Positions 6,606 through 17,405 of a stretch of DNA of 64,000 nucleotides are shown here, piece after piece; position 1 is the stretch's first letter, and each line of letters opens with the position of its first letter. The DNA is from Pleionea sediminis (GTDB lineage Bacteria > Pseudomonadota > Gammaproteobacteria > Enterobacterales > Kangiellaceae), in contig NZ_SUNB01000010.1 in the NCBI RefSeq assembly GCF_007570825.1, forward strand, positions 1 through 64,000, written 5' to 3'. The translations under genes and the position numbers were made by a program. The notes under the pieces were generated by a model that made no database searches, was not told the origin of the DNA, and worked only from the letters and a program-made list of their open reading frames with translations.

Positions 6606-9212
6606 TTAGTTAATAGACTGCTCAATAAATGGAACAACAGAGCTGATCGCTTGGCCGAGCTTTTCGGGGTTTGGTCCACCCGCTTGCGCCATATCAGGAC
6701 GACCACCACCCTTTCCGCCAACAAACTCAGCCGCGTGTTTAACCAAATCTCCAGCTTTAATTTTGTCAGTAAGATCTTTTGTCACTCCCGCAATCAGAGA
6801 AGCCTTTCCTTTGCTTTCAACACCGAGAACAACGACGCCACTCCCCACTTTATTTTTAATTTGGTCCATTAAATCTCTAAGCGATTTGCCATCAACACCG
6901 GTTAGCTCTTCAGCTATGACCTTAATCCCTTTTACGTCTTTAGCATTAGCGACTAATTCTGTTCCTCGATTAGAGGCTAACTTACCATTCAGCTTTTCTA
7001 GCTGCTTTTCGAGTTCTTTTGTTTTATGCAAAAGCTGTTCAACTTTTTCTGACACTTTAGCAGGTTCAGATTTAACTTGATGCGCTAATTGTTGAATAAG
7101 CGCCATCTGCTGTTGCGAAAACTTAACAGCAGCCCTGCCTGCTAAGGCTTCAATTCGTCGTACGCCAGATGCAATGCCTGACTCTTGAATAATTTTAAAG
7201 CTACCAATATCACCCGTACGCGAAACATGTGTACCACCACATAGTTCTGTCGAATAATCACCCATGGTTAACACACGAACGTCATCACCATACTTTTCAC
7301 CAAATAGAGCCAATGCACCACGTTCTTTTGCTTTATCCATTGGCATCACTTCAGCAGACACGGCGTGATTTTTACGAATTTCATCGTTGACACGCTTTTC
7401 AATTAAAGCAAGTTCGTCACTAGATACAGCTTCAGGATGAGCAAAATCGAACCGAAGCCTCTCATGATCAACATACGAACCTTTTTGCGTAACATGGTTG
7501 CCTAACACCTCTCGCAAAGCGGAGTGCAATAAGTGAGTTGCCGAATGGTGTACTGCGGTCGCGGACCGCTTATCCTCATCGACTATTAGTTGCACAGAAT
7601 CCGATTGGGCCAATCGTCCTTCTAGCACCTTAACCTTATGAGCAAACGCATTATTTACTTTTACGGTGTCGAAGACCGCAGCCTTGCTATCACCTACAAT
7701 CAAGATTCCTTTATCGCCGACTTGACCGCCGCCTTCGGCATAAAAAGCTGTTTTTTCAGTAATCACAACGCCAGTTTCGCCTTTTTCTAATTGCTCGACG
7801 GCATCGTTGTCTTTAAATAGATAAACGACTTTTGCTTCCGACTCGAAACGGTCATATCCTAAAAATTCGGTTTGAGTGTCAATGTTAAGTGATTCATTGT
7901 AATCAACACCAAATTTGCCAGCAGCTTTTGAAGTTTCTTTTTGTTTTTTCATCAATCGATCAAAACCTTCTTGATCGATTGTTAAGCCTTTCTCACGAGC
8001 GATATCAGCAGTAAGATCATCGGGGAAACCATAGGTATCGTACAAGGTGAATACAACCTCACCAGAAATAACCGTTCCGCTCATATCCTCAAGAGACTGC
8101 GCTAAAATTTTCATTCCTTTATCAAGGGTTCGGGCAAATTGCTCTTCTTCTCGTTGGATCGTCGACTCGATATGCGCTGACTTTTCTTTCAACTCTGGGT
8201 ATGCATCACCCATTTGCTTAACTAAAGCGGCGACTACCTGGTAAAAGAAAGCGTCCGTTGCGCCTAACTTATGACCATGACGGATCGCTCGACGCATAAT
8301 TCGACGCAATACATAACCTCGACCTTCATTACTAGGCACGACACCATCAATAATTAGAAATGCCGTTGAGCGAATATGATCAGCAATAACGCGCAATGAC
8401 TTATTGTTTAAATCACCGACGTTCAGAATTTTCGCAATACTCTTAATTAAATCACTAAAAAGATCGATTTCATAATTACTGTGAACCTTTTGCATCACAG
8501 CCGCCATTCGTTCTAATCCCATACCTGTATCAACAGAAGGTTTGGGCAGAGGTGTCATAGTACCGTCTTTATCGCGATTAAATTGCATGAAAACGAGGTT
8601 CCAGATTTCAATATAACGGTCCCCATCTTCATCGGGAGAACCTGGAGGGCCTCCAGCAACATCAGGACCATGATCGTAAAAAATCTCGGAACAGGGTCCA
8701 CAAGGTCCAGTATCACCCATCGACCAATAGTTATCGGCTTCACCTAATCGGGAAAACCGCTCCTGATTAATTCCCATTTCATTAAACCAAATATCTTCGG
8801 CTTCTTGGTCTTCGTGAAAAACAGTCACCCAAAGCTTTTCTTCCGGCAATCCAAGCTTTTCAGTTAAAAATTCCCAAGCAAATTTAATGGCTTCGCGCTT
8901 TGAGTAATCCCCAAAACTAAAATTACCTAACATTTCAAAAAAAGTATGATGCCTCGCGGTATAACCGACATTCTCTAAGTCATTATGTTTACCGCCAGCT
9001 CTGACACAACGTTGCGCCGAAGTCGCTCTTACATAATCGCGTTTATCGGTTCCTAAAAAACAATCTTTAAATGGAACCATTCCAGCATTAACAAACAATA
9101 AGGTGGGATCATTGGCAGGTATTAATGACGCGCTGGCTACGCGGCGATGCCCTTTGTCTTCAAAAAATTTTAAAAATGTTTCTCTTAATTCGTTGCTCGT
9201 CATGAAGCTCAT
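6606..9212 (-). CDS. alaS: Alanine--tRNA ligase
   Basis: This 868-residue class II aminoacyl-tRNA synthetase charges tRNA-Ala in the cytoplasm. The N-terminal catalytic core shows [20 protein letters not shown] and [14 protein letters not shown] (motif 1/2 region), then RRAIRHG. The editing domain has the zinc ligands HSATH (about residues 555-560) and CGGTH (about 657-661). A helical C-terminal part ends in [12 protein letters not shown], the C-Ala domain signature. Length is normal for the family. The ATG overlaps the recX stop by four bases. A second in-frame ATG three codons later is equally possible. Confidence 0.97.
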   Translation of the reverse strand: MSFMTSNELRETFLKFFEDKGHRRVASASLIPANDPTLLFVNAGMVPFKDCFLGTDKRDYVRATSAQRCVRAGGKHNDLENVGYTARHHTFFEMLGNFSFGDYSKREAIKFAWEFLTEKLGLPEEKLWVTVFHEDQEAEDIWFNEMGINQERFSRLGEADNYWSMGDTGPCGPCSEIFYDHGPDVAGGPPGSPDEDGDRYIEIWNLVFMQFNRDKDGTMTPLPKPSVDTGMGLERMAAVMQKVHSNYEIDLFSDLIKSIAKILNVGDLNNKSLRVIADHIRSTAFLIIDGVVPSNEGRGYVLRRIMRRAIRHGHKLGATDAFFYQVVAALVKQMGDAYPELKEKSAHIESTIQREEEQFARTLDKGMKILAQSLEDMSGTVISGEVVFTLYDTYGFPDDLTADIAREKGLTIDQEGFDRLMKKQKETSKAAGKFGVDYNESLNIDTQTEFLGYDRFESEAKVVYLFKDNDAVEQLEKGETGVVITEKTAFYAEGGGQVGDKGILIVGDSKAAVFDTVKVNNAFAHKVKVLEGRLAQSDSVQLIVDEDKRSATAVHHSATHLLHSALREVLGNHVTQKGSYVDHERLRFDFAHPEAVSSDELALIEKRVNDEIRKNHAVSAEVMPMDKAKERGALALFGEKYGDDVRVLTMGDYSTELCGGTHVSRTGDIGSFKIIQESGIASGVRRIEALAGRAAVKFSQQQMALIQQLAHQVKSEPAKVSEKVEQLLHKTKELEKQLEKLNGKLASNRGTELVANAKDVKGIKVIAEELTGVDGKSLRDLMDQIKNKVGSGVVVLGVESKGKASLIAGVTKDLTDKIKAGDLVKHAAEFVGGKGGGRPDMAQAGGPNPEKLGQAISSVVPFIEQSIN

Positions 9213-9631
9213 GATTCACCCTGTTGTTCTTTAATTGTATTAAACATCGTTTCAATATCTTCCGTATAAAATCCACGGTACTGCAAGAATCGAATTTGCT
9301 TCGCTTTGTCTTCCCAGCTTTCTGGAAGTCTGGAATATTTCTTCCGCCAGACCTGTCGTGCCAAATCGAACCAATTGAGCTCAACCTCATCGAGCTTCTC
9401 ATTGATTATTTCTTGGCCAACTCCTTTCGCATTTAACTCTTGTTGGATTCGATACGGACCATAACCGCCCTGAATTCTATGTCGAATCCAGCTTTCGGTA
9501 AATCGAAAATCACTTAACCAGCCTTTGTTTTCTAAGGCATCGAGATCTTCGATGATATCAGATTCTGCAAATCCTTTTTGGAGAAGTTTTTGGTGAAGTT
9601 CTTTTCTGGAGTGCTCACGACGCGCGAGCAA
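9209..9631 (-). CDS. recX: Regulatory protein RecX
   Basis: A modulator of RecA filament activity, made of three-helix repeats. Visible features: [20 protein letters not shown] near the N-terminus, a [28 protein letters not shown] repeat, [19 protein letters not shown] in the middle, and a last repeat with [12 protein letters not shown]. The only standard start codon in the open frame is a TTG at 9629-9631 (140 residues). The residues read upstream of it in frame (ISAREKAIS) resemble the normal family N-terminus, so initiation slightly upstream at a rare codon is possible. It lies 49 bases after recA and overlaps alaS by four bases. Confidence 0.88.
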   Translation of the reverse strand: MLARREHSRKELHQKLLQKGFAESDIIEDLDALENKGWLSDFRFTESWIRHRIQGGYGPYRIQQELNAKGVGQEIINEKLDEVELNWFDLARQVWRKKYSRLPESWEDKAKQIRFLQYRGFYTEDIETMFNTIKEQQGES

Positions 9632-9680
9632 ACTAATTGCCTTTTCACGCGCCGAGATTTCATTAGATTGGGAGGAAGAG

Positions 9681-10712
9681 TTACGCTTCTTCAGTTTCTA
9701 CTGCCTCTTGTTTGGCCTCAGAACCAGGAAGTAATTTAGCTCGCAATATTTTTTCGATTTCTTGCGAGATCTCTTGATTTTCCTTTAAGAAATTAATCAC
9801 GTTCATTTTGCCCTGACCGATACGATCACCATTGTAACTGTACCAAGCACCAGACTTATCAACGATTCCCTCTTTAACCCCTAAATCCAAGATTTCGCCT
9901 TCAAGAGAACTCCCTTGTCCATACATAATTTGGAATTCCGCTTGACGGAAAGGAGGTGCTACCTTGTTCTTAACAACTTTTACGCGAGTTTCATTACCAA
10001 CGACTTCATCGCCTTGTTTTATTGAGCCTGTACGGCGAATGTCCAATCGTACTGAGGAATAGAATTTTAAAGCATTACCCCCCGTCGTCGTTTCAGGATT
10101 ACCAAACATAACCCCTATTTTCATACGAATCTGGTTTATAAAGATAACCGTGCAATTCGCTCGCTGAATGTTAGCTGTCAATTTACGCAGAGCTTGCGAC
10201 ATCAATCGAGCTTGTAATCCCATGTGAGAATCGCCCATCTCCCCTTCTATTTCCGCTTTCGGCGTCAATGCAGCCACCGAATCGACAACAATCACATCAA
10301 CAGCGCTCGAACGAACCAGCATATCGGTAATTTCTAACGCTTGCTCACCGGTATCAGGTTGAGAAACGAGTAAGTCGTCCAAATTGACACCTAAACGCTC
10401 GGCGTAAACCGGATCTAATGCGTGCTCCGCATCAACAAAAGCCGCTGTACCACCAGTCTTTTGGCAGTTGGCAACGGCTTGCAAAGCAATGGTTGTTTTA
10501 CCTGATGACTCAGGTCCATAAATCTCAACAATTCGCCCTTTGGGGAAACCGCCAACGCCTAACGCGAGGTCTAACCCAAGTGAGCCTGAGGATATAACAT
10601 CTATATCGCGTCCTGCTTGCGAATCGCCCATCCGCATGATGGAACCTTTTCCAAATTGTCGCTCAATTTGCGATAACGCGGCACCAAGGGCTTTCTGTTT
10701 GCTATCGTCCAT
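9681..10712 (-). CDS. recA: Recombinase RecA
   Basis: RecA polymerises on single-stranded DNA and drives homologous recombination and the SOS response. I place the start at the ATG 10710-10712 (343 residues) because GGAG lies six bases before it and the N-terminus [17 protein letters not shown] then aligns with E. coli RecA; an upstream in-frame ATG at 10754 would add 14 unrelated residues. Walker A GPESSGKT is at residues 66-73, exactly the E. coli numbering; Walker B is [12 protein letters not shown]; loop regions GEMGDSHMG and [12 protein letters not shown] are present. The acidic tail is VETEEA. recX follows. Confidence 0.97.
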   Translation of the reverse strand: MDDSKQKALGAALSQIERQFGKGSIMRMGDSQAGRDIDVISSGSLGLDLALGVGGFPKGRIVEIYGPESSGKTTIALQAVANCQKTGGTAAFVDAEHALDPVYAERLGVNLDDLLVSQPDTGEQALEITDMLVRSSAVDVIVVDSVAALTPKAEIEGEMGDSHMGLQARLMSQALRKLTANIQRANCTVIFINQIRMKIGVMFGNPETTTGGNALKFYSSVRLDIRRTGSIKQGDEVVGNETRVKVVKNKVAPPFRQAEFQIMYGQGSSLEGEILDLGVKEGIVDKSGAWYSYNGDRIGQGKMNVINFLKENQEISQEIEKILRAKLLPGSEAKQEAVETEEA

Positions 10713-11035
10713 TTTCATCTCCAGACTTGTTTGATTTGTTTTGGTATCGAACAATATGACATCAACTTAAACATGATTGCTTTGACAAAATAAAAAACTA
10801 ATTTTAACTTCCAAAACATCCACAAAAGCGATGTCGGTTAGCAATACACCATGAGTCATTCAAACTGGTTAAAATTAACCACAAAACGCAATTACTTATT
10901 GATACCGCTATCTTTTCAGATATCTTTCTCAATATCAAAATAAAGTCGCTTCGTTGTCAAAAACACACTTCGACAATGCTCACATAACGCACTCTAACAA
11001 CTGAAAATGATTATTTCATATAACTACTCAAATGA
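10713..11035. other. Region upstream of recA
   Basis: 323 bases between recA and the end of pncC. Both genes read on the minus strand, so this holds the recA promoter. I find no CTGT-N8-ACAG LexA box. A short inverted repeat TGGTTAA-AA-TTAACCA lies at 10866-10881, about 150 bases upstream of recA; its role is unknown. Confidence 0.4.
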
Positions 11036-11539
11036 CTAGTCCTTTTCAACAGGAAATTTTGCCATTTCAATGTACAAATTGAGTGCCGTTAGTAACGTTT
11101 GCTCGCGAACCGCGGCTCGATCGCCAGAAAAATGATAACAACGAGTATTGGGTTCCTCATTTTTTCTTTGCCAACCAACCCACACGGTCCCGACAGGCTT
11201 TTCAGCGCTACCTCCGCCCGGCCCAGCAACGCCACTGACAGCAACAGCTAGCGTCGCAGTAGAATTCAAGATAGCGCCACGACACATAGCCTCCACTACA
11301 GATTGTGATACTGCGCCTTGAGATTCTATGATATCGATATCAACTCCGAGCATTATATGTTTTGCTCGATTACTGTACGTAATAAATCCTGAATCGAACC
11401 AACCAGAACTGCCCGCAAAATCAGTTAACGTTTTAGCGATCAGTCCTCCAGTACAAGACTCGGCCGTGGCAATCATGTGATTATTTTTTTCACAATGTTC
11501 TGCAATTAATGTCACCAATTCGGTAAGATTGTTTAGCAT
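11036..11539 (-). CDS. pncC: Nicotinamide-nucleotide amidohydrolase (CinA C-terminal family)
   Basis: This 167-residue cytoplasmic enzyme of the CinA C-terminal domain family deamidates NMN to nicotinate mononucleotide in the NAD salvage cycle. Diagnostic motifs are [17 protein letters not shown] (about residues 24-40), [15 protein letters not shown] and [20 protein letters not shown] (about 104-123). It is a stand-alone domain without the N-terminal MoaB-like part of full CinA, as in E. coli PncC. It is divergent from mutS, with only 68 bases between start codons, so the two share a promoter region. recA lies downstream on the same strand, an order common in Gammaproteobacteria. Confidence 0.92.
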   Translation of the reverse strand: MLNNLTELVTLIAEHCEKNNHMIATAESCTGGLIAKTLTDFAGSSGWFDSGFITYSNRAKHIMLGVDIDIIESQGAVSQSVVEAMCRGAILNSTATLAVAVSGVAGPGGGSAEKPVGTVWVGWQRKNEEPNTRCYHFSGDRAAVREQTLLTALNLYIEMAKFPVEKD

Positions 11540-11607
11540 TTCGCCATCCTGTTTATTTTAAAGAGTTTTACTGGTTTCATGGCATTGTGTTCAGTACAAT
11601 TCGCAAC

Positions 11608-14187
11608 ATGAAATCAAACAGCCATTCTATCTTAGACGACTTAAAGTCTCATACACCCATGATGCGACAATACTTGTCGATTAAAGCAGCTCATCCAGAT
11701 CAGCTGTTATTTTATCGTATGGGTGATTTTTACGAACTATTTTTTAACGACGCAATTCATGCTGCCGATTTACTCGATATAACCTTGACCAAACGCGGAC
11801 AGTCAGCCGGTGAACCGATTCCCATGGCAGGTGTTCCGTACCACGCCGTTGATAATTATTTATCTCGACTTTTAAAACTGGGTGAATCCGTCGCTATTTG
11901 TGAACAAATAGGTGATCCTGCCACGAGTAAAGGTCCTGTTGAACGAAAAGTTGTTCGCATATTAACGCCAGGCACTGTCAGTGACGAATCATTATTAGCC
12001 AATGAGTCGATACAATTACTCGGCGCAATCCACATTGGAAAGAAAACCTTCGGTATGTCCTGGCTCGATCTTGCTGGAGGACAATTTTGGGTTGGTGAAT
12101 ACGCATCCAGTGACGAACTGTTAAGTGAACTGAATCGACTTCAGCCAGTTGAGCTTCTCATTTCAGAAAAAAGCAAATTTGACATTCAACATTCGTGCTT
12201 ACGCCAATTGCCTGACTATTATTTTGCCATCGATGAAAATCGCCAAAGTTTGTGCAAGAAATTGGATGTAGAATCTTTAGCAACATTTGGTTGTGACAGT
12301 TTTAATGAAGCCATTGGTGCTGCAGGAGCAGTTTTACAATACGCCGAAGAAACTCAGCGTGGTACCTTACCGCACATAAAACAACTGATTCCATTCTATA
12401 ATCAAAATTGTATTCGCCTTGACGCAGCGACGCGTAAAAACCTCGAGATCACCCAAAATTTACAAGGCGGCGACAGTCATACTCTCTTTTCGGTGATTGA
12501 CAAAACTTGCAACGTTATGGGAAAACGATTGCTTAAACAGTGGTTACACCAACCTCTGGCTGAAAAACATCAAGTAATCGAACGCCAAGAGGTTGTCGAC
12601 GCATTTCTCAATAACGGAACAGCCGATATTCGGCTGTCTTTAAAATCCATTTCTGACATAGAGCGAATCGCAACAAGGATTGCGCTGGGTTCTGCTCGCC
12701 CTAGAGATTTAGTGCGATTAAAAGACAGTTTAAATTTCGTTGATCAGTTAAAATCCTCTCTCGATGATTCAAAAAATGATTCGATCAATCGAATAACGTC
12801 AGAGATACAAGATCAATCACAATTAAAACAATTGCTCAGTAGAGCCGTTGTGGATAATCCTCCAGTAACCGTACGCGACGGTGGTGTTATTGCAACCGGA
12901 TTTAACAAAGAGCTCGATCATTTACGAGAACTTGCTTCCAATGCCGATAACTTTTTAATTGCGTTGGAGGAGCGTGAAAAAGCAGAAACCGGTATTTCGA
13001 CTTTGAAAGTCGGCTTTAATAAAGTTCACGGATTTTATATTGAGATTTCTCGAGCTCAAAGTGGACAAGCTCCCGACCGTTTTGTACGACGACAAACACT
13101 AAAAAACGTCGAGCGTTTTATAACCCCTGAACTCAAAGAATACGAAGAAAAAGTATTAACCGCGAAATCAAAATCTTTGTCGCTTGAGAAGCAAATTTAC
13201 ACCGACTTAATTGAGTCAATTCAGCCCGATGTAAAACAAATTCACTCCACAGCTAAAGCCGTTGCGCAAATTGATGTTTTACAATCATTTGCTGAAACCG
13301 CATCAGCGCACAATTACTGCCGTCCAAAGTTTGTTGATGAGAAAATTATCTCGATAACAGAAGGCCGACATCCTGTTGTCGAGCATACGGTCGAGCCTTT
13401 TATAGCGAATGATACAAATATCAATAAAGACCAACGTACTCAAATAGTCACCGGTCCAAACATGGGTGGTAAATCAACTTACATGCGCCAAACGGCGTTA
13501 ATCGTTCTATTGGCTAATGTTGGAAGTTTTGTCCCAGCCCAAGCAGCGACGCTTGGGCCGATCGATCGTATTTTTACCCGGATTGGCGCATCGGATGATC
13601 TTGCATCGGGTCGATCAACTTTTATGGTAGAAATGACTGAAACGGCCTATATTTTAAAAAATGCGACACCCAACAGCTTGGTTTTATTGGATGAAATAGG
13701 TCGAGGCACCAGTACCTTTGATGGACTGTCTCTCGCTTGGGCAATAGCCGAGCACATTCATCAATCCATTCAAGCCTTTACGTTATTCGCAACCCACTAT
13801 TTTGAAATGACCGAGTTTGCAGAACAATTTGAAGACGCGACCAATTGCCATTTCGGTGCCCAAGAATATCAAGAGCAACTTATTTTGGATCATACGATTC
13901 ATACTGGACCGGCTTCACAAAGCTTTGGTATTCAGGTCGGAAAACTGGCGGGTCTGCCGACATCAGTAATCGAAGCAGCTCGCCATCAATTAAAACAGCT
14001 CGAGAGCAGCTCAAGTGTTCACAACATGCATAAGACACCCGTTGAAGAGTTAAAAACATCATTGGTTTCAGCTCACAAAGAGCAAATATTTGAATCCATT
14101 AAAGCCATTGATGTTGATGCTTTGAGCCCTAAAGAGTCACTGGAATTGGTTTATCAGTGGCAAGAACAGCTAAGAACTATGGAGTAA
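11608..14187 (+). CDS. mutS: DNA mismatch repair protein MutS
   Basis: The mismatch-recognition ATPase of methyl-directed or MutL-dependent repair. I prefer the ATG at 11608 (859 residues), which leaves the usual short leader before [13 protein letters not shown]; a GTG seven codons upstream is also in frame, and neither has a good Shine-Dalgarno. Domain I has the Phe-x-Glu mismatch wedge in MGDFYELFF (about residues 35-43). The ATPase has Walker [10 protein letters not shown] (about 616-624), Walker [14 protein letters not shown] (about 690-702) and THYFEMTE. The C-terminal helix-hairpin part is short but complete. fdxA starts four bases after its stop. Confidence 0.97.
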   Translation: MKSNSHSILDDLKSHTPMMRQYLSIKAAHPDQLLFYRMGDFYELFFNDAIHAADLLDITLTKRGQSAGEPIPMAGVPYHAVDNYLSRLLKLGESVAICEQIGDPATSKGPVERKVVRILTPGTVSDESLLANESIQLLGAIHIGKKTFGMSWLDLAGGQFWVGEYASSDELLSELNRLQPVELLISEKSKFDIQHSCLRQLPDYYFAIDENRQSLCKKLDVESLATFGCDSFNEAIGAAGAVLQYAEETQRGTLPHIKQLIPFYNQNCIRLDAATRKNLEITQNLQGGDSHTLFSVIDKTCNVMGKRLLKQWLHQPLAEKHQVIERQEVVDAFLNNGTADIRLSLKSISDIERIATRIALGSARPRDLVRLKDSLNFVDQLKSSLDDSKNDSINRITSEIQDQSQLKQLLSRAVVDNPPVTVRDGGVIATGFNKELDHLRELASNADNFLIALEEREKAETGISTLKVGFNKVHGFYIEISRAQSGQAPDRFVRRQTLKNVERFITPELKEYEEKVLTAKSKSLSLEKQIYTDLIESIQPDVKQIHSTAKAVAQIDVLQSFAETASAHNYCRPKFVDEKIISITEGRHPVVEHTVEPFIANDTNINKDQRTQIVTGPNMGGKSTYMRQTALIVLLANVGSFVPAQAATLGPIDRIFTRIGASDDLASGRSTFMVEMTETAYILKNATPNSLVLLDEIGRGTSTFDGLSLAWAIAEHIHQSIQAFTLFATHYFEMTEFAEQFEDATNCHFGAQEYQEQLILDHTIHTGPASQSFGIQVGKLAGLPTSVIEAARHQLKQLESSSSVHNMHKTPVEELKTSLVSAHKEQIFESIKAIDVDALSPKESLELVYQWQEQLRTME

Positions 14188-14191
14188 CATT

Positions 14192-14515
14192 ATGGCATTT
14201 GTCGTTACTGAAAATTGTATCAAGTGCAAATATACAGACTGCGTAGAAGTCTGTCCGGTTGATTGCTTTTATGAAGGTCCAAATTTTCTGGTCATCCATC
14301 CCGATGAATGCATTGATTGTGCACTGTGCGAACCGGAGTGTCCTGCAGAAGCCATTTTTGAAGAAGATGATTTGCCTTCCGACCAAAAACAGTTTATCGA
14401 ATTAAATGCAGAACTCGCAGAGAAATGGCCAAATATTTCTGAAAAGAAAGATCCCCTGCCCGATGCAACAGAGTGGGATGGAAAATCAGATAAGCTGAAA
14501 CACTTGGAAAAATAA
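14192..14515 (+). CDS. fdxA: Ferredoxin FdxA (7Fe type)
   Basis: A 107-residue low-potential ferredoxin with one 3Fe-4S and one 4Fe-4S cluster. Cysteines are in [20 protein letters not shown] (residues about 9-25) and [12 protein letters not shown] (about 40-50), the normal FdxA arrangement. The C-terminal extension ([15 protein letters not shown]) is the usual one for this family. It starts four bases after mutS, so it is probably co-transcribed; the mutS-fdxA pair is widespread in Gammaproteobacteria. Confidence 0.95.
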   Translation: MAFVVTENCIKCKYTDCVEVCPVDCFYEGPNFLVIHPDECIDCALCEPECPAEAIFEEDDLPSDQKQFIELNAELAEKWPNISEKKDPLPDATEWDGKSDKLKHLEK

Positions 14516-14523
14516 TAGCTTTG

Positions 14524-14601
14524 GACAGGTAGAATAATTCTCGTGATATAAGAGGTTTTACAGTTACAAAAGTTATGTTTCAAAGAACCTCTTAGCCTGT
14601 C
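14524..14601. repeat. Nested inverted repeat between convergent genes
   Basis: The outer arms GACAGG (14524-14529) and CCTGTC (14596-14601) enclose AAGAGGTT (14550-14557) and AACCTCTT (14586-14593). The structure fills the gap between fdxA and the convergent DUF2057 gene. It may be a two-way terminator or a small structured RNA; there is no strong T-run. Confidence 0.4.
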
Positions 14602-14603
14602 TT

Positions 14604-15038
14604 CTAGTCTCTTCCTACTACGTGTTTTGTTCTTTGCAAATCGGCAGTATCATTGAACGCTTTAATGATGTTTCCTGATGAGTCGAGTGGGATCCTTTCA
14701 ACATCATAACTTGGACTATTCGCAAATTCTCGAGCTGGAGCGTAACGATCGTGTTTGCGTGTTTTTATTCGGTAGAGATAACCTTCTTCAGCTTTCAGAA
14801 CAATGATAATATTTCGGGAGACAACCTTTTCACCGGCAACATCATCAAACTCATCGGCATAACGAACAATTAACTTATGTTCTCCAGGCGATAATTCGAT
14901 TTCGGTCTTGTCGATTTCGTTGTCGTTAAATACTTTTTCATTAATCGCAACAAGCTGCAACTGTGGAGCAAGCGTCACCGAAACATCAGCAAATACTTGA
15001 GTTGATAAGAATAAGGCTAGTAGACCTACAATTCGCAT
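14604..15038 (-). CDS. DUF2057 (YccT/CsgI-like) exported protein
   Basis: A 144-residue protein if started at the ATG 15036-15038, which gives a clean signal peptide (MRIVGLLALFLSTQVFA). Mature residues match the DUF2057 pattern: VTLAPQLQLVAINEK, ELSPGEHKLIVRYADEF near the middle, and a C-terminal region with YRIKTRKHDRYAPAREFAN. The family is periplasmic; E. coli YccT (CsgI) is linked to curli inhibition, but that role cannot be assumed here. An upstream in-frame start would put 14 polar residues before the signal. Confidence 0.75.
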   Translation of the reverse strand: MRIVGLLALFLSTQVFADVSVTLAPQLQLVAINEKVFNDNEIDKTEIELSPGEHKLIVRYADEFDDVAGEKVVSRNIIIVLKAEEGYLYRIKTRKHDRYAPAREFANSPSYDVERIPLDSSGNIIKAFNDTADLQRTKHVVGRD

Positions 15039-15282
15039 AATTAAAAACTTCCAAACAGAGTAATCCTGCCCTGAAACCACTTTTATAAATGATCATTTTT
15101 AATGGATAGCCTTACATGGCACTCATTCAGAAACATTATCCGGGCAAACACCGGCTATTTTTAAACTAATATTAAACAAACTAATTTGACGCAGTTCACA
15201 GCTTGGTACAAAACTTATCACTTTTACGATTTATTCATATAAAAATTAAAAAATCACTTCTAAAAAACAGTTATCCATAAAA

Positions 15283-15306
15283 AAAGGCCAGATAATCCTG
15301 GCCTTT
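15283..15306 (-). terminator. Terminator of the sdh-suc operon
   Basis: AAAGGCCAG (15283-15291), loop ATAATC and CTGGCCTTT (15298-15306), followed on the minus strand by a T-run (15279-15285), 20 bases after the sucD stop. The rest of the gap between sucD and the DUF2057 gene shows no gene. Confidence 0.9.
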
Positions 15307-15325
15307 CTTAAACAAGCTTAACAAA

Positions 15326-16198
15326 TTACCAGCCAGTTACTTCTTTTAAAGCATCACCGATTTGAGCCAAACTTCTCACTGTTTTAACACCAGCATCTTC
15401 TAGTGCAGCAAACTTCTCGTCAGCAGTTCCTTTACCACCAGAAATGATGGCACCAGCGTGACCCATACGCTTACCTTTTGGTGCTGTAACACCAGCAATG
15501 TAAGACACGACAGGCTTGGTAACGTTAGCTTTAATGAACGCTGCAGCTTCTTCTTCTGCTGTACCGCCAATTTCACCAATCATTACGATAGCTTCGGTTG
15601 CCGGATCTTTTTCGAACATTTCTAAAATGTCGATGAAGTTTGAACCGGGAATAGGATCTCCACCAATACCAACACAAGTTGATTGGCCAAATCCAGCATC
15701 GGTTGTTTGCTTAACGGCTTCGTAAGTTAAGGTACCTGAGCGAGAAACGATACCAACTTTACCAGGTAAATGAATGTGACCAGGCATGATACCAATTTTA
15801 CACTCACCCGGAGTAATTACACCTGGACAGTTTGGACCGATTAATCGAACACCGGCATTGTCACAAGCAATTTTTGCTTCAAGCATATCTAAAGTCGGAA
15901 TACCTTCGGTAATACAGACAATAAGCTTGATACCGCTTGTCGCTGCTTCCAAAATTGAATCTTTACAAAATGGAGCCGGAACATAAATAACCGATGCCTC
16001 AGCACCCGTTTCTTTAACCGCTTCTTCAACGGTGTTAAAAACCGGTAATCCCAAATGAGTTTGACCGCCTTTTCCTGGAGTCACACCACCCACCATCTTT
16101 GTGCCGTATTCAATCGCTTGCTCTGAATGGAAAGTTCCTTGACCACCAGTGAATCCCTGACAAATCACTTTGGTGTCTTTGTTAATCAAAATCGACAT
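15326..16198 (-). CDS. sucD: Succinate--CoA ligase alpha subunit
   Basis: A 290-residue subunit of succinyl-CoA synthetase (TCA cycle), which forms ATP or GTP from succinyl-CoA. The CoA-binding Rossmann part has [20 protein letters not shown] and [12 protein letters not shown] at the N-terminus. The active-site histidine, transiently phosphorylated, is in [17 protein letters not shown] (about residue 247). Length and motifs are standard. It starts two bases after sucC, within the long sdh-suc operon, and is its last gene before the terminator at 15283-15306. Confidence 0.97.
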   Translation of the reverse strand: MSILINKDTKVICQGFTGGQGTFHSEQAIEYGTKMVGGVTPGKGGQTHLGLPVFNTVEEAVKETGAEASVIYVPAPFCKDSILEAATSGIKLIVCITEGIPTLDMLEAKIACDNAGVRLIGPNCPGVITPGECKIGIMPGHIHLPGKVGIVSRSGTLTYEAVKQTTDAGFGQSTCVGIGGDPIPGSNFIDILEMFEKDPATEAIVMIGEIGGTAEEEAAAFIKANVTKPVVSYIAGVTAPKGKRMGHAGAIISGGKGTADEKFAALEDAGVKTVRSLAQIGDALKEVTGW

Positions 16199-16200
16199 TA

Positions 16201-17367
16201 TTATTTACCCCCAGCTGCTTTAACTGCTTGCTCAGCAGCGTCGGTTAAACTTTTTGCTGCAATGATGTTTAAGCCACTTTTTGCAAGAAGCTCGGCACCT
16301 TTATCGGCATTGTTACCTTCAAGTCGAACTACGACAGGAACTTTAACGCCAACTTCTTCAACCGCGCCAATAATTCCTTCTGCTATTAAGTCGCAGCGGA
16401 CAATACCACCAAAAATATTAACTAAAACAGCTTTTACATTTTCATCTGAAAGAATAATTTTAAAAGCTTCTGTTACTCGCTCTTTCGTCGCACCACCGCC
16501 AACGTCAAGAAAGTTTGCTGGGAAACCACCGTGCAAAGCAACGATGTCCATAGTTCCCATCGCTAATCCGGCACCATTAACCATGCAGCCAATATTGCCA
16601 TCAAGCGCAACATAGTTTAGCTCCCACTGAGCAGCATGCGCTTCACGCTCATCTTCTTGAGAAGGATCGTGCATTTCTTTCAATTCTGGCTGACGATACA
16701 AAGCATTTCCGTCAACACCGATTTTCGCGTCGAGACAATGCAAGTTGCCATCTTCTTTAATCACCAATGGATTAATTTCGATTAACGCCAGATCACGTTC
16801 AGTAAACATGGTCGCTAGACCCATATAAATTTTAGTGAACTGCTTAACTTGATCGCCTTTTAAGCCAAGTTTAAATGCTAAACTACGGCCTTGATAAGGT
16901 TGTGGACCGACTAAAGGATCCAATGCAACCTTGAATATTTTCTCAGGCGTTTCTTCAGCAACTTTTTCGATCTCTACACCACCTTCTTGTGATGCCATAA
17001 AAACAACACGTCGAGTTGAACGATCGACAACAGCACCAAGGTACAATTCATCAGCAATGTCAGTGCAGCTTTCGACTAAAATTTTGCTGACCGGTTGTCC
17101 GTTTTCGTCTGTTTGGTAAGTCACCAAATTTTTACCAAGCCATTTGCTGGCAAACTCTTTGACTTCTTCTTTTGTCGAAACAAGTTTAACGCCGCCCGCT
17201 TTTCCGCGACCACCAGCATGTACTTGTGCTTTTACAACCCATTTGTCACCACCGATTTGACCAGCAGCTTCAAAGGCTTCCTTAGGTGTTTCGCAGGCAA
17301 TGCCCTCAGATACGGGTAATCCGTATTTTTTGAACAGCTGCTTACCTTGATATTCATGAAGGTTCAT
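16201..17367 (-). CDS. sucC: Succinate--CoA ligase beta subunit
   Basis: A 388-residue ATP-grasp subunit that binds nucleotide and succinate and pairs with SucD. It starts [20 protein letters not shown], has the grasp-fold lysine region [19 protein letters not shown], the Mg-binding ALIEINPLV (about residue 195) and the substrate loop [15 protein letters not shown] with [15 protein letters not shown]. Length is identical to E. coli SucC. It is separated from sucB by 38 bases and from sucD by two. Confidence 0.97.
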   Translation of the reverse strand: MNLHEYQGKQLFKKYGLPVSEGIACETPKEAFEAAGQIGGDKWVVKAQVHAGGRGKAGGVKLVSTKEEVKEFASKWLGKNLVTYQTDENGQPVSKILVESCTDIADELYLGAVVDRSTRRVVFMASQEGGVEIEKVAEETPEKIFKVALDPLVGPQPYQGRSLAFKLGLKGDQVKQFTKIYMGLATMFTERDLALIEINPLVIKEDGNLHCLDAKIGVDGNALYRQPELKEMHDPSQEDEREAHAAQWELNYVALDGNIGCMVNGAGLAMGTMDIVALHGGFPANFLDVGGGATKERVTEAFKIILSDENVKAVLVNIFGGIVRCDLIAEGIIGAVEEVGVKVPVVVRLEGNNADKGAELLAKSGLNIIAAKSLTDAAEQAVKAAGGK

Positions 17368-17405
17368 TGTTCTCTTCCAATTTAGTTAAATGTTAAATAA
17401 GTTGC

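Noticed and set aside
9160..9402. Minus-strand frame across the recX-alaS junction
   Set aside because: It overlaps the ends of both real genes in another frame, with no ribosome site.
10866..10881. Inverted repeat before recA as a LexA box
   Set aside because: It lacks CTG-N10-CAG and sits about 150 bases upstream of the gene; kept only as an unexplained repeat.
11579..11611. ATG at 11579 as the mutS start
   Set aside because: It opens a 10-codon frame that stops at once; the mutS frame starts at GTG 11587 or, preferably, ATG 11608.
16127..16615. Plus-strand 162-codon frame opposite sucC and sucD
   Set aside because: It spans the junction of two conserved minus-strand genes; low-complexity Ser/Thr/Pro content marks it as a shadow.
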